Positions 1 through 8,093 of a stretch of DNA of 64,000 nt are shown here, in pieces. Position numbers and translations under genes: made by a program. This stretch comes from Methylophilus aquaticus (GTDB lineage: Bacteria; Pseudomonadota; Gammaproteobacteria; Burkholderiales; Methylophilaceae): the NCBI RefSeq assembly GCF_030769565.1, contig NZ_JAVCAP010000031.1:1-64000 (forward strand), given 5' to 3'. The notes under the pieces were generated by a model that was not told the origin of the DNA, made no database searches, and saw only the letters and a list, made by a program, of their open reading frames with translations. Each line of letters opens with the position of its first letter. Position 1 is the stretch's first letter.

Positions 1-27
1 TGCGTGGGTTCTTCGGGTACGTTTCAT
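1..27 (-). CDS. IS3-family transposase OrfA, first nine codons only
   Basis: This partial gene runs off the left edge. The ATG at 27 begins the peptide MKRTRRTHA, which matches the start of many IS3-group OrfA proteins, the helix-turn-helix subunit that is fused to OrfB by frameshifting to make active transposase. Nothing can be said about whether the copy is intact. Confidence 0.6.
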
Positions 28-114
28 TGCTTTCTTTCTCTGCTTTCTGCCGCCTATCGGCTGCAAGGTTAAGCAAGAATATCACTTAAAACACTGTCCA
101 GTTTTCCGGGTCCA
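1..114 (-). mobile_element. End of an IS3-family insertion sequence, cut by the window edge
   Basis: Read on the minus strand, positions 27 to 1 open a frame starting MKRTRRTHA, the usual N-terminus of IS3-family OrfA proteins. Upstream of it, positions 94-114 resemble an IS3-type terminal inverted repeat (on the minus strand TGGACC, then an A-rich core, then ACTGGACAG), and the outermost TG gives the element's edge at about 114. Only the first nine codons of orfA are visible; orfB and the other end lie outside. Family assignment rests on the OrfA start and the terminus. The exact IS name cannot be given. Confidence 0.72.
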
Positions 115-221
115 CCTCTCAATAAGCACATAACTATTGTAAGTACGCATTAGACCCTCTCTTCTTAACTTGTTGCTAAATATTCCTCATGTTGAATCTT
201 AAAACCAGTGGATTGCGGTAT

Positions 222-599
222 CTAAATAACAATAGTCGCAGCGCGCTCATTATCTATAAATACGATACACCTTATTTCAGCAAGGTTATTTGATAATGAT
301 TTGGAGCTGCACGAGGCACTCGTTTTCTTACCATTAAATGGTTTGCCTTCTAGCTCACCAGTTAATTCATCATCGAGATAGCCAACAATTTGCTCAATGC
401 CGTCAAAGTAAATTGTGATTTTATCCACTGATATGGTATTCAATAAATTGATTTTGCGTGACTGCTCAATCTTACCTGTGATTTTAGTCTGATCGTCTTG
501 TCCCTTTGCCCTATAAAACTGTGGAGAAGATTCATAGACGTAGTGTTTTGCACATGCTGAAAGTAAAGCAGCAGCGAAGATAATAATTACCTTTTTCAT
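222..599 (-). CDS. Small putative lipoprotein of unknown function
   Basis: A 125-residue protein with a classic lipoprotein signal: MKK, a hydrophobic stretch, then the lipobox LSAC with the acylated Cys at residue 16, so it should sit in a membrane facing the periplasm. The mature part is polar and rich in Ser, Lys and Asp. It contains two further Cys pairs near residues 97 and 110 that could form a disulfide. I recognise no domain. The start is fixed by the signal peptide. It lies 22 bp downstream of the RNase H-like membrane protein gene on the same strand, so the two may be cotranscribed. Both sit in a patch bounded by insertion-sequence debris, which suggests acquired DNA. Function unknown. 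Confidence 0.7.
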   Translation of the reverse strand: MKKVIIIFAAALLSACAKHYVYESSPQFYRAKGQDDQTKITGKIEQSRKINLLNTISVDKITIYFDGIEQIVGYLDDELTGELEGKPFNGKKTSASCSSKSLSNNLAEIRCIVFIDNERAATIVI

Positions 600-621
600 A
601 TTCTTAGTTCTCCCTCTGCAT

Positions 622-1422
622 TTATCCTAAGAGATTCGTAAATTTGAATATAATGCCTGTAATCGATAAGAGAAGGCCTAGTAAACTTATAATCCAATGT
701 TCTTTCAAAAACTCGATACATGCTTTAACAGAGCGGCCATTTTTTTCCCACCAAGTTCCTAAAGTAATTAGCGTATTATTATTCGCACGGCCTGCGATGT
801 TAGCGAATACGTCAACTTTTCGAAGTGTAGATTGGTGCAATCTAACGAATTGCTTAGCATCAAATGCATCTGCCTCTTGTTGTCCTGTTAAAAAGTCTTT
901 TGCAGCTACGTGATTCAACTCCATTAATTTTTCAATTCTGGGGTGGCCTACATATCCTACCCCATAAATGCTAATCAGCATTCTTGATAAATCAAAGCGA
1001 TTCCGTTCATCAATTTCATATGGAGAGCCGCCTAATGCAAGTAATCTGTTCTTTAAGGCTTCAAAACCAAAATTTGCATCTCTCATATTCCAATGCAACC
1101 ATTTACAATGCTGTTTAGTTCTAGCTTCTTGGAAGAATGCTTCAAGCATCATTTTCTCTAATTGATCGTAGTGATTATCAATGCTTTTTAATAAGCCTTG
1201 TTGTTCTGCAAAAATATGTATTGAATAGGATTTGGTTTGTCCGGAATCTAGGTTCCTTAATGCTATTGACGTGACTCTGGGTGAGTTTGGATTGTCTCCG
1301 CGATCATAAAAACTTTCACATGAGTAATGCACTACAATAGTATGTTCTGGAGATTGAAATATTTCTTCTAATTGCTGCTTTGCTTTTTTCCATCTGCGAT
1401 ATAAATCTATTTCCTTCCCCAT
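622..1422 (-). CDS. RNase H-fold/exonuclease-like protein with C-terminal membrane anchor
   Basis: A 266-residue protein preceded by a good ribosome binding site (AGGAAGC). The body has the rhythm of a DEDD 3'-5' exonuclease domain: a beta strand ending in YSCESFYD (33-40), HWNMRD (110-115) followed by a helix, FDLSRML (143-149), and EADAFDAKQF (183-192), where family members carry the last Asp. The first catalytic Asp-x-Glu appears altered (C-E), so activity is uncertain. Residues about 242-265 form one hydrophobic helix, placing the domain in the cytoplasm at the membrane. The lipoprotein gene follows 22 bp later. The assignment is by eye on fold-like motifs, and it may instead be an uncharacterised family without nuclease activity. 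Confidence 0.5.
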   Translation of the reverse strand: MGKEIDLYRRWKKAKQQLEEIFQSPEHTIVVHYSCESFYDRGDNPNSPRVTSIALRNLDSGQTKSYSIHIFAEQQGLLKSIDNHYDQLEKMMLEAFFQEARTKQHCKWLHWNMRDANFGFEALKNRLLALGGSPYEIDERNRFDLSRMLISIYGVGYVGHPRIEKLMELNHVAAKDFLTGQQEADAFDAKQFVRLHQSTLRKVDVFANIAGRANNNTLITLGTWWEKNGRSVKACIEFLKEHWIISLLGLLLSITGIIFKFTNLLG

Positions 1423-1504
1423 GCTTCCTGCCTTTTTTATATGCTCTTTTAATTAGCCCAATTATAACGGCTTAAGATTTAAGCTCAATAAGGTATGCAG
1501 TAGT

Positions 1505-1537
1505 TCACGTGTCTTTTATCCGACTTAGGTTGACATC
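1505..1537. repeat. Probable terminal sequence of the IS481-type element
   Basis: Downstream of the transposase fragment the sequence between about 1509 and 1534 starts TGTC and ends GACA, the general shape of an insertion-sequence end, and it lies just past the transposase stop codon. No matching second end is seen because the other side of the element is lost at about 1849. Low-confidence boundary. Confidence 0.3.
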
Positions 1538-1543
1538 GCAATG

Positions 1544-1848
1544 TTACCCCAGCATGCGTAGTTTTAACATTTCATAAGGTGTTTTTCCAGCATGTGCAGA
1601 ATGAGGCCTCAGGTAGTTGTAATAATCCTCCCATTGGCCAAGTTTTTGTCTTAAGTCCACATCGCCGTTGTAATCCAGCATTTGGTAAAACTCCCGCTGG
1701 TCGGTCAGATGAGATCGTTCAACTTTGCCGTTGAGTCTTGGGGTGGCGGGTTTGATATAAACATGCAACATTCCCAGATCTGATACATGCCAATGAAACT
1801 TGGTTTGAAATTCATGCCCGTTATCTGTGCGAATGGTTTTAATTCGGA
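1544..1848 (-). pseudogene. IS481/IS3-like transposase, C-terminal integrase-core fragment
   Basis: Reading on the minus strand from about 1848, the frame includes RTDNGHEFQTKF, then PATPRLNGKVERSH, then WEDYYNYLRPHSA, which are the second catalytic Asp and the Glu region of the rve integrase core with the C-terminal tail of IS481-type transposases. The N-terminal half, including the first catalytic Asp, is missing. Homology stops abruptly near 1849, where a plus-strand coding remnant begins. This is a broken copy and cannot be active. Confidence 0.8.
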
Positions 1849-2004
1849 ATAATAACTCGCTTTATTACAGTAGGGAAACAGGATAAAGCCACTGACACAC
1901 CCAGCAAAGATGGTTATACAGTGTGGAAGTGGAAAAGCAATCAAGAGGTGCCAGTTCCCTGCGATACTATTGATGAAGCTGTGAAAGTTTCTACCACACT
2001 TTAA
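1849..2004 (+). pseudogene. 3' remnant of an unidentified gene truncated by the IS fragment
   Basis: From the junction at about 1849 a plus-strand frame stays open without a start codon and ends at the TAA at 2002-2004. It encodes about 50 residues, including GKQDKATDTPSKDGYTVW and a C-terminus DEAVKVSTTL. Its balanced composition looks like real coding sequence rather than chance. The upstream part has been lost where the transposase remnant abuts. I do not recognise the family. Confidence 0.4.
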
Positions 2005-2116
2005 CCAGCATGAAACTTGATGGGCAAGCAACTATGAAAAATCAAAGGGGTCAGACTCGATTGATTTTAAGCGTTACGTTTGCTATTCTCTATGCTTTAC
2101 CCTTGACTGTTTACCG

Positions 2117-2260
2117 ATGGCCCGCCTTCCTCGCTTTGTATTACCTGGACATCCGCAGCATGTGATTATTCGTGGCAATAACCGTGATCCTGTATTTATT
2201 GCCGATGAAGATTATCGCTATTTTCTTGAGAAACTGTCAGATGGCGCCAAAAGGCACCAG
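2117..2260 (+). pseudogene. REP-associated tyrosine transposase (TnpA_REP/RAYT), N-terminal fragment
   Basis: The frame begins MARLPRFVLPGHPQHV and continues through IIRGNNRDPVF and DEDYRYFLEKL. This is the hallmark N-terminus of RAYT (Y1_Tnp, IS200-like) proteins, which include the HPQHV/RGNNR region. Similarity ends near residue 48, well before the HUH and catalytic Tyr regions, so the gene is broken. The stretch just upstream, around 2044-2060, begins with AGGGGTCAG, which is common next to these genes. Confidence 0.75.
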
Positions 2261-2282
2261 CGCGCACGCAAGGGGTCTTGCA

Positions 2283-2360
2283 TTACGACATTTTCCCTTC
2301 AAATTTTCGGACAACACGACGCACAGTCGCATAATGCACCTTAAATGCAATCTCTATCTT
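2283..2360 (-). pseudogene. Opposed C-terminal fragment of a second RAYT-type transposase
   Basis: On the minus strand, 26 codons ending at the stop at 2283-2285 encode a peptide with the core KVHYATVRRVVRKFEG. It matches the short helix-turn-helix tail of RAYT proteins: the transposase at the right end of this window ends with YFEIHFTTVGRVVRQAM. An in-frame stop lies just upstream. It faces the plus-strand N-terminal fragment, so the locus combines two partial copies in opposite orientation. Confidence 0.55.
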
Positions 2361-2425
2361 TTACGTTATTTAAGAAATTAAAGTTCGCCAATGTTTAATA
2401 AATCGGTGAATTATTAATTTTGCAT

Positions 2426-3211
2426 CTAGTTTACTGGTTGTAACAACACCAGTTTAAGCTGTTCCTGCTCAACAGGGCGTAAAGTTACTTGCTGGTAGTG
2501 CACAAGGCCTCGGCTAGGATGTGTAAACTCGCGCTGGCCGCCTTGGCGCTCCAGGACGTCGTGCTGTTTCCAGTAGATCTCGAATTCCGGACTGGCTGCT
2601 GTCAGTTCGGCCACTATTTTCTTGAGTTCCGGTTCTTCAAGTCGTGTGCGGCAGTCTGCCCTGAATTCGGCAACCAGTCGCCTCGCACGCATTTCCCAGT
2701 TCACGACAAATTGTTTTGCATTTGGCTGCTGAAATACAAAGCGTAGCAGGTTGGGACGTGTCTCAGCAGGTGCGTTGATCAGCCAGTCTCCAAACAGTGC
2801 TGTTGCTGCAGCATTCCAGGCCAGAATATCCCAGGTGCGACCCATGATATACGCCGGGATATGAATACTCTCCAGCATGGCCACCAGGGTTTCTGGTGCC
2901 GTATCCGCTTCAGACAAGTGTGCCTGCGGATCGCGGCGGTCTGTCATGTCAAACAGATAGCTGCGTTCGGATTTGCTGAGTTTGAGGGCATTGGCCAGCC
3001 TGGCCAGCGCATCGGTAGAAACATTGACCTCACGCCCTTGCTCAATCCAGGTATACCAGGTGGCACTGATGCCAGCCAGTTGCGCGACTTCCTCACGGCG
3101 CAAGCCTTGCGTTCGTCGTCTCACGCCATTCGGAAAGCCAAAGGCCTCGGGCGAACCTCGCTGGCGCATGGCTTGTAGAAATTCGCCCAGTTCTTTACGT
3201 TTGCTGTCCAT
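2426..3211 (-). CDS. XRE-family regulator with MmyB-like ligand-binding domain
   Basis: A 261-residue transcription factor. Residues about 30-90 form the helix-turn-helix: TQGLRREEVAQLAGIS, then WYTWIEQGR, then STDALARLANAL, the signature of the MmyB-type XRE subfamily. The rest is the MmyB-like PAS-type ligand domain, with HIPAYIMGRTWDILAWN near 117-133 and FQQPNAKQFVVNWE further on. Members often regulate a neighbouring oxidoreductase in response to a small ligand. Here the divergent neighbour is leuC, about 210 bp away, and no dehydrogenase gene is adjacent. A near-perfect inverted repeat lies 42-60 bp upstream of the start. Family assignment is firm; ligand and targets are unknown. Confidence 0.87.
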   Translation of the reverse strand: MDSKRKELGEFLQAMRQRGSPEAFGFPNGVRRRTQGLRREEVAQLAGISATWYTWIEQGREVNVSTDALARLANALKLSKSERSYLFDMTDRRDPQAHLSEADTAPETLVAMLESIHIPAYIMGRTWDILAWNAAATALFGDWLINAPAETRPNLLRFVFQQPNAKQFVVNWEMRARRLVAEFRADCRTRLEEPELKKIVAELTAASPEFEIYWKQHDVLERQGGQREFTHPSRGLVHYQQVTLRPVEQEQLKLVLLQPVN

Positions 3212-3252
3212 GTTGTATGTGTGTGGCTAGTAATGTGTAATTGTGTTGAAAA

Positions 3253-3271
3253 GTATTCTGTGACAGAACAC
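3253..3271. promoter_or_regulatory. Inverted repeat, candidate operator of the MmyB-like regulator
   Basis: The sequence GTATTCTG-TGA-CAGAACAC is an inverted repeat with arms matching at 7 of 8 positions, 42 bp upstream of the regulator's start codon and on the side facing leuC. Placement and symmetry suit a dimeric autoregulator. No second copy was found near leuC. Function is inferred. Confidence 0.35.
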
Positions 3272-3422
3272 CTTGATGCGCGATGTCTTCAAAAAATGTC
3301 ATCAGCATCCTGTTACTGTTAATACTAGTATAACTTGTATTCTTGTAAGGGTATTGCAATTTAGGTATGCTCTCAGCTTATTAAAAATCTGTTTTAATTA
3401 CAATTGCTTAAAAGGAGCTGTC

Positions 3423-4832
3423 ATGGCGGAAAAAACGCTTTATGACAAACTGTTCGACAGTCATGTGGTGCGTGAAGAAAACGGTGCGGCTTTGCTGTAT
3501 ATCGACCGTCATCTGGTCCATGAAGTGACCAGTCCGCAAGCCTTTGAGGGCCTGAAGCTGGCGGGTCGCAAGTTATGGCGTATCCATTCAGTCCTGGCGG
3601 TGCCTGACCATAACGTACCCACCACTGGCCGCAGTGCGGGCGTGGCTGGCATTGAGGACCCGATTTCGCGTTTGCAAGTGCAGACGCTGGATGCCAACTG
3701 TAAAGAGTTTGGCGTGACTGAATTTACCATGGATGACGAGCGTCAGGGCATCGTGCATGTAATCGGGCCTGAGCAGGGCGCAACGCTGCCTGGCATGACC
3801 GTGGTCTGCGGTGATTCGCACACCAGTACGCATGGCGCTTTTGGGGCGCTGGCACATGGCATTGGTACTTCTGAAGTCGAGCATGTCATGGCGACGCAGT
3901 GCCTGGTGCAGAAAAAATCCAAAGCCATGCTGGTGAAGGTCGAAGGTGATTTGGGACTGGGCGTGACTGCCAAGGATGTGGCACTGGCGATTATTGGTAA
4001 AATTGGCACCGCAGGCGGTACCGGCTATGCGATTGAGTTTGCAGGCTCTGCGATACGTGGCCTCACCATGGAAGGCCGCATGACCTTGTGTAATATGGCG
4101 ATTGAGGCGGGTGCCCGTGCCGGAATGGTCGCCGTGGATGACACGACGATCAATTACGTGAAAGGTCGCCCGTTTGCACCTAAAGCCGAGCAATGGGAGG
4201 CCGCAGTAGCATACTGGCGTACGCTGCATAGTGACGAAGGCGCGATATTCGATGCGACCGTTGAATTGCAAGCTGCAGAGATTCAGCCACAAGTAACCTG
4301 GGGCACTTCCCCCGAGATGGTGGTGGGGGTGGATGGTCTGGTGCCAGATCCAAACAATGCGAAAAGTGATGTGCAAAAAAGTGATTGGGAACGTGCATTG
4401 CACTATATGGGCCTGCAAGCCAATACGCCGATTAATCAGATCGCCATTGATAAGGTGTTTATTGGCTCATGCACCAACTCCCGTATTGAGGATTTACGAG
4501 CTGCCGCTGCAGTCGCCAAGGGTCGTCGCGTAGCTGGCAATGTAAAGCTGGCGATGGTGGTGCCAGGCTCTGGCCTGGTCAAGGCGCAAGCCGAGCAAGA
4601 GGGGCTGGACAAGATTTTCAAGGCGGCTGGGTTTGAGTGGCGAGAGCCAGGATGCTCGATGTGCCTTGCAATGAATGCCGATCGTCTGGAGCCGGGTGAG
4701 CGCTGCGCTTCGACCTCCAACCGTAATTTTGAGGGGCGTCAGGGGCAGGGGGGGCGTACGCATCTGGTGAGCCCGCAAATGGCGGCTGCAGCTGCGGTCA
4801 CAGGTCATTTTGTCGATGTTAGAACACTTTAA
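3423..4832 (+). CDS. leuC: 3-isopropylmalate dehydratase large subunit
   Basis: LeuC with LeuD isomerises 2-isopropylmalate to 3-isopropylmalate in leucine synthesis. The 469 residues match the usual length. The three [4Fe-4S] ligands are visible as Cys350 in IGSCTNSR and Cys411/Cys414 in PGCSMC, and the aconitase-like [11 protein letters not shown] lies at 131-141. The start is the ATG at 3423 behind AAAAGGAG; a longer frame from 3273 lacks a binding site and adds an atypical N-terminus. It heads leuC-entericidin-leuD-leuB-asd. A weak promoter may lie at TTGCAA (3354-3359) with TTATTA about 18 bp later. Confidence 0.97.
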   Translation: MAEKTLYDKLFDSHVVREENGAALLYIDRHLVHEVTSPQAFEGLKLAGRKLWRIHSVLAVPDHNVPTTGRSAGVAGIEDPISRLQVQTLDANCKEFGVTEFTMDDERQGIVHVIGPEQGATLPGMTVVCGDSHTSTHGAFGALAHGIGTSEVEHVMATQCLVQKKSKAMLVKVEGDLGLGVTAKDVALAIIGKIGTAGGTGYAIEFAGSAIRGLTMEGRMTLCNMAIEAGARAGMVAVDDTTINYVKGRPFAPKAEQWEAAVAYWRTLHSDEGAIFDATVELQAAEIQPQVTWGTSPEMVVGVDGLVPDPNNAKSDVQKSDWERALHYMGLQANTPINQIAIDKVFIGSCTNSRIEDLRAAAAVAKGRRVAGNVKLAMVVPGSGLVKAQAEQEGLDKIFKAAGFEWREPGCSMCLAMNADRLEPGERCASTSNRNFEGRQGQGGRTHLVSPQMAAAAAVTGHFVDVRTL

Positions 4833-4846
4833 GGAAAAGCTTGGCT

Positions 4847-4966
4847 ATGAAAAAAATCGTTACTTTAATCGCACTCGCATTGGTGCTCTCGGCTTGTAAT
4901 ACCATTAATGGCATGGGCAAGGATATTGAGCAAGCTGGCGAAGCTGTCCAGAAGTCGTCCAAATAA
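4847..4966 (+). CDS. Entericidin A/B-family small lipoprotein
   Basis: A 39-residue lipoprotein too short for most gene callers. The start MKKIVTLIALALVLSAC gives a signal peptide with Cys17 as the lipidated residue; the tail NTINGMGKDIEQAGEAVQ is the conserved entericidin pattern (G.GkDi..aGe.i). In E. coli entericidins A and B form an antidote/toxin-like pair linked to stationary-phase lysis. In betaproteobacteria a single copy is commonly found between leuC and leuD, as here, and its role is unclear. It starts 14 bp after leuC (AAGGAA as binding site) and ends 12 bp before leuD, so it must be cotranscribed. Confidence 0.88.
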   Translation: MKKIVTLIALALVLSACNTINGMGKDIEQAGEAVQKSSK

Positions 4967-4978
4967 ACTGGAATTTTT

Positions 4979-5617
4979 ATGAAACCTTTTACCATACACC
5001 AGGGTTTGGTGGCACCATTGGATCGCGCCAATGTGGATACCGATGCCATTATTCCCAAGCAGTTTTTAAAGTCGATCAAGCGCAGCGGCTTTGGTCCGAA
5101 TGCGTTTGATGAGTGGCGTTATCTGGACCATGGCGAGCCCGGCATGGATAACAGCAAGCGTCCGCTCAACCCTGACTTTGTGCTGAATCAAACACGGTAT
5201 CAGGACGCCAGTATTTTGCTGACACGTGAGAATTTTGGGTGTGGATCCAGCCGTGAGCATGCGCCGTGGGCACTGGAGGACTTCGGTTTTCGTACCGTGA
5301 TTGCGCCCAGTTTTGCAGATATTTTCTTCAATAACTGCTTTAAAAATGGTATGTTACCCATTGTTTTAAATGAAAATATTGTAGAAATACTATTTAAGGC
5401 TGTTGATGCACATCCGGGTTACCAGTTAACGGTTGATTTGCAACAGCAAACCGTGAACACGCCTGAGGGGCAGTCTTATGCGTTTGAGGTGGACAGTTTT
5501 CGCAAACACTGTTTGCTGAACGGGCTGGATGATATCGGGCTGACGTTGCAACAGGTGGATGCCATCAGGGCATTTGAGGCCAAGCATAAAGTCACGCAGC
5601 CTTGGCTTTTTAACTAG
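4979..5617 (+). CDS. leuD: 3-isopropylmalate dehydratase small subunit
   Basis: The swivelling small subunit that completes the LeuCD isomerase. At 212 residues it has the expected length. Recognisable pieces are [14 protein letters not shown] near 19-32, the substrate-loop motif [13 protein letters not shown] near 90-102, and [16 protein letters not shown]. The N-terminus [15 protein letters not shown] fixes the start at 4979. It follows the entericidin gene by 12 bp and precedes leuB by about 70 bp. Confidence 0.96.
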   Translation: MKPFTIHQGLVAPLDRANVDTDAIIPKQFLKSIKRSGFGPNAFDEWRYLDHGEPGMDNSKRPLNPDFVLNQTRYQDASILLTRENFGCGSSREHAPWALEDFGFRTVIAPSFADIFFNNCFKNGMLPIVLNENIVEILFKAVDAHPGYQLTVDLQQQTVNTPEGQSYAFEVDSFRKHCLLNGLDDIGLTLQQVDAIRAFEAKHKVTQPWLFN

Positions 5618-5688
5618 TGGCTTTTTAATTAGCAAGCCCGCACGCGCGTTTGGCATAGATCACAACATTTATTAAACAAGGGTTTTTC

Positions 5689-6750
5689 ATGAAAATAGCA
5701 GTATTGCCCGGTGATGGTATCGGGCCTGAAATTGTGGCGCAAGCCGTAAAAGTTTTACACGCGTTAAACCTCGATTTGACGCTGGAAGAGGCGCCGATTG
5801 GCGGGGCTGGCTATGAAGCCGCCGGAGATCCATTGCCAGAGGCAACCCTCCAGCTGGCCAAAGAGGCCGATGCCGTATTGCTGGGCGCGGTCGGTGACTG
5901 GAAATATGATAGCCTGCCGCGTGACAAACGGCCCGAACGTGGCTTGTTGCGCATACGCAAGGAACTAAATCTGTTTGCCAATCTGCGTCCGGCATTGCTT
6001 TATCCGGAGCTGGCTGCGGCCTCAACCCTGAAGCCGGAGGTGGTGTCTGGTCTGGATATCATGATTGTGCGTGAACTGACCGGGGATATTTACTTCGGTC
6101 AACCGCGCGGTATCAGTACACTGGAAAACGGCGAGCGTGAAGGCATTAACACCATGCGCTACAGTGAGTCTGAAATCAGACGCATTGGACGTGTGGCGTT
6201 TGATATCGCGATGAAGCGTAACAAAAAAGTCTGCTCGGTCGATAAAGCCAATGTGCTGGAAACCACCGAACTATGGCGCCAGGTGATGATCGAACTTGCC
6301 AAAGACTATCCTGAAGTCGAACTCAGCCATATGTACGTCGATAATGCTGCCATGCAGCTGATTCGCGCTCCCAAGCAGTTTGACGTCATGGTGACAGGCA
6401 ATATTTTTGGTGACATTCTGTCAGATGAGGCCTCCATGCTGACGGGGTCGATCGGCATGTTGCCTTCGGCTTCGCTGGACGCGAATAATAAAGGCATGTA
6501 TGAGCCTAGCCATGGTTCAGCGCCTGATATTGCCGGTAAAAACATCGCCAATCCATTGGCGACTATTTTGTCTGTCGCCATGATGTTGCGTTATACCTTC
6601 AATGACGAGGTCAGTGCAGTGCGCGTTGAAAACGCTGTGAAAAAGGCCCTTGCGCAAGGCTATCGTACGGCCGATATTTATACCGAGGGGTCGCAAAAAG
6701 TCAGCTGTTCAGACATGGGCGATGCTGTCGTGGCCGCGCTCTCACTTTAA
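5689..6750 (+). CDS. leuB: 3-isopropylmalate dehydrogenase
   Basis: LeuB oxidatively decarboxylates 3-isopropylmalate with NAD+ to 2-ketoisocaproate, the third leucine-specific step. At 353 residues it is full length. The N-terminal [16 protein letters not shown], the substrate-binding [15 protein letters not shown], and the cofactor region [12 protein letters not shown] followed by [14 protein letters not shown] are all present. It is the last leu gene and runs into asd after 18 bp, joining leucine and aspartate-family synthesis in one transcript, an arrangement usual in betaproteobacteria. Confidence 0.97.
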   Translation: MKIAVLPGDGIGPEIVAQAVKVLHALNLDLTLEEAPIGGAGYEAAGDPLPEATLQLAKEADAVLLGAVGDWKYDSLPRDKRPERGLLRIRKELNLFANLRPALLYPELAAASTLKPEVVSGLDIMIVRELTGDIYFGQPRGISTLENGEREGINTMRYSESEIRRIGRVAFDIAMKRNKKVCSVDKANVLETTELWRQVMIELAKDYPEVELSHMYVDNAAMQLIRAPKQFDVMVTGNIFGDILSDEASMLTGSIGMLPSASLDANNKGMYEPSHGSAPDIAGKNIANPLATILSVAMMLRYTFNDEVSAVRVENAVKKALAQGYRTADIYTEGSQKVSCSDMGDAVVAALSL

Positions 6751-6768
6751 AAAAGAACTGGATACAAC

Positions 6769-7881
6769 ATGTTAAGAGTTGGGTTTGTAGGATGGCGCGG
6801 CATGGTCGGTTCCGTGCTCATGCAGCGGATGATGCAGGAAAATGACTTTTCTGACATCGAGCCACAATTTTTCACCACCTCGCAAACAGGGGGCGCAGCC
6901 CCCAACGTAGGCAAGGATTCGCCGGCACTCAAAGATGCCAGGGATATTCAGGCACTGCGTCAAATGGACGTGATTGTGTCCTGCCAGGGCGGTGATTACA
7001 CCAGCGAAATATTTCCGCAATTGCGCAACAGTGGCTGGAGTGGCCACTGGATTGATGCTGCCTCGACCTTGCGTATGGAAAAAGATGCGGTGGTCATCCT
7101 TGATCCGGTCAATATGCACGTGATTCAGGATGCCCTCGCGCATGGCGGCAACAACTGGATTGGTGGTAATTGTACTGTTTCCTTGATGCTGATGGCGTTG
7201 AACGGGCTGTTTAAAGCTGACTTGGTTGAGTGGGCGACTTCGATGACGTATCAGGCGGCTTCTGGTGCAGGTGCCCAGAACATGCGGGAGCTGATCACGC
7301 AAATGGGCGTAATCCATGCTTCTGTGGCTGATTTGCTGGCTGATCCGGCCTCGGCAATTCTTGAGATCGATAAAACTGTGGCAGAGACCATCTGCAGTGA
7401 TGTATTGCCGCAGTCACACTTTGGTGTGCCGTTGGCGGGTAGCCTGATTCCCTGGATTGATAAAGATCTGGGTAACGGCCAAAGCAAGGAAGAGTGGAAA
7501 GGCGGCGTGGAAACCAACAAGATTCTGGGGCGCGAAACGAACCCCATTATCATCGATGGCCTATGCGTGCGAATCGGCGCCATGCGTTGCCATTCCCAGG
7601 CGCTGACTTTAAAGCTGCGTAAGGATGTGCCGTTGGATGAAATCGAGCAGATGCTGGCTGAGGCCAACCCCTGGGCAAAAGTCATTCCCAACGCGCGCGA
7701 AATCAGTATGCGCGAATTGACCCCAGCAGCGATTACCGGCACGCTCAATACCCCGGTAGGCCGTTTGCGTAAACTGGCCATGGGCGGAGAATACCTGTCG
7801 GCATTTACTGTGGGTGACCAGTTGTTATGGGGCGCTGCAGAGCCATTGCGCCGAATGTTGCGTATTTTGGTCCAAGCTTAA
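6769..7881 (+). CDS. asd: Aspartate-semialdehyde dehydrogenase
   Basis: Asd reduces aspartyl phosphate to aspartate semialdehyde with NADPH, the branch point to lysine/diaminopimelate, threonine and methionine. The 370 residues belong to the proteobacterial long form. The nucleotide-binding start [14 protein letters not shown], the catalytic Cys135 in [10 protein letters not shown] (same number as E. coli) and the acyl-binding [10 protein letters not shown]-like segment ([13 protein letters not shown]) are seen. It is the last gene of the leu transcript, ending in a strong hairpin. Confidence 0.96.
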   Translation: MLRVGFVGWRGMVGSVLMQRMMQENDFSDIEPQFFTTSQTGGAAPNVGKDSPALKDARDIQALRQMDVIVSCQGGDYTSEIFPQLRNSGWSGHWIDAASTLRMEKDAVVILDPVNMHVIQDALAHGGNNWIGGNCTVSLMLMALNGLFKADLVEWATSMTYQAASGAGAQNMRELITQMGVIHASVADLLADPASAILEIDKTVAETICSDVLPQSHFGVPLAGSLIPWIDKDLGNGQSKEEWKGGVETNKILGRETNPIIIDGLCVRIGAMRCHSQALTLKLRKDVPLDEIEQMLAEANPWAKVIPNAREISMRELTPAAITGTLNTPVGRLRKLAMGGEYLSAFTVGDQLLWGAAEPLRRMLRILVQA

Positions 7882-7890
7882 AGTTATAGC

Positions 7891-7972
7891 TTAACAACAA
7901 GCCCGTAAAGTCTTGATTTATCATATAAATCAAGGTCTTTTCGGGCTTTTGTTCTATGCAACTTGTTGTTAA
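7891..7972. repeat. Nested palindrome: 11-bp inverted repeat enclosing the asd terminator
   Basis: TTAACAACAAG at 7891-7901 is perfectly repeated in inverted form as CTTGTTGTTAA at 7962-7972, on both sides of the terminator hairpin. The whole unit could fold as one long interrupted cruciform. Confidence 0.7.
7899..7951 (+). terminator. Rho-independent terminator after asd
   Basis: A long hairpin: AAGCCCG, AAAG and CTTGATTTA on the left pair with TAAATCAAG, CTTT and CGGGCTT on the right around a short CATA loop, followed by TTTTG. It closes the leu-asd transcript. It sits inside a wider inverted repeat (7891-7972). Confidence 0.85.
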
Positions 7973-8093
7973 ATAAGAAATAGTGGCTTAAACAGCGAGT
8001 CGAAAAGCAGCGTAAAGCACGATTACATGCGCTTGCGTGGCTTACTGTTTGATGCTATGTTGGCAATCGCCATGTATTGATAAGGGTGAATCG

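Noticed and set aside
2261-2344. Continuation of the plus-strand transposase frame to 2344
   Set aside because: The residues beyond about 48 are not transposase-like; the minus strand there encodes the helix-turn-helix tail of another copy.
3273-3422. N-terminal extension of leuC
   Set aside because: The 50 extra residues are not LeuC-like, and a strong AAAAGGAG site sits before the ATG at 3423.
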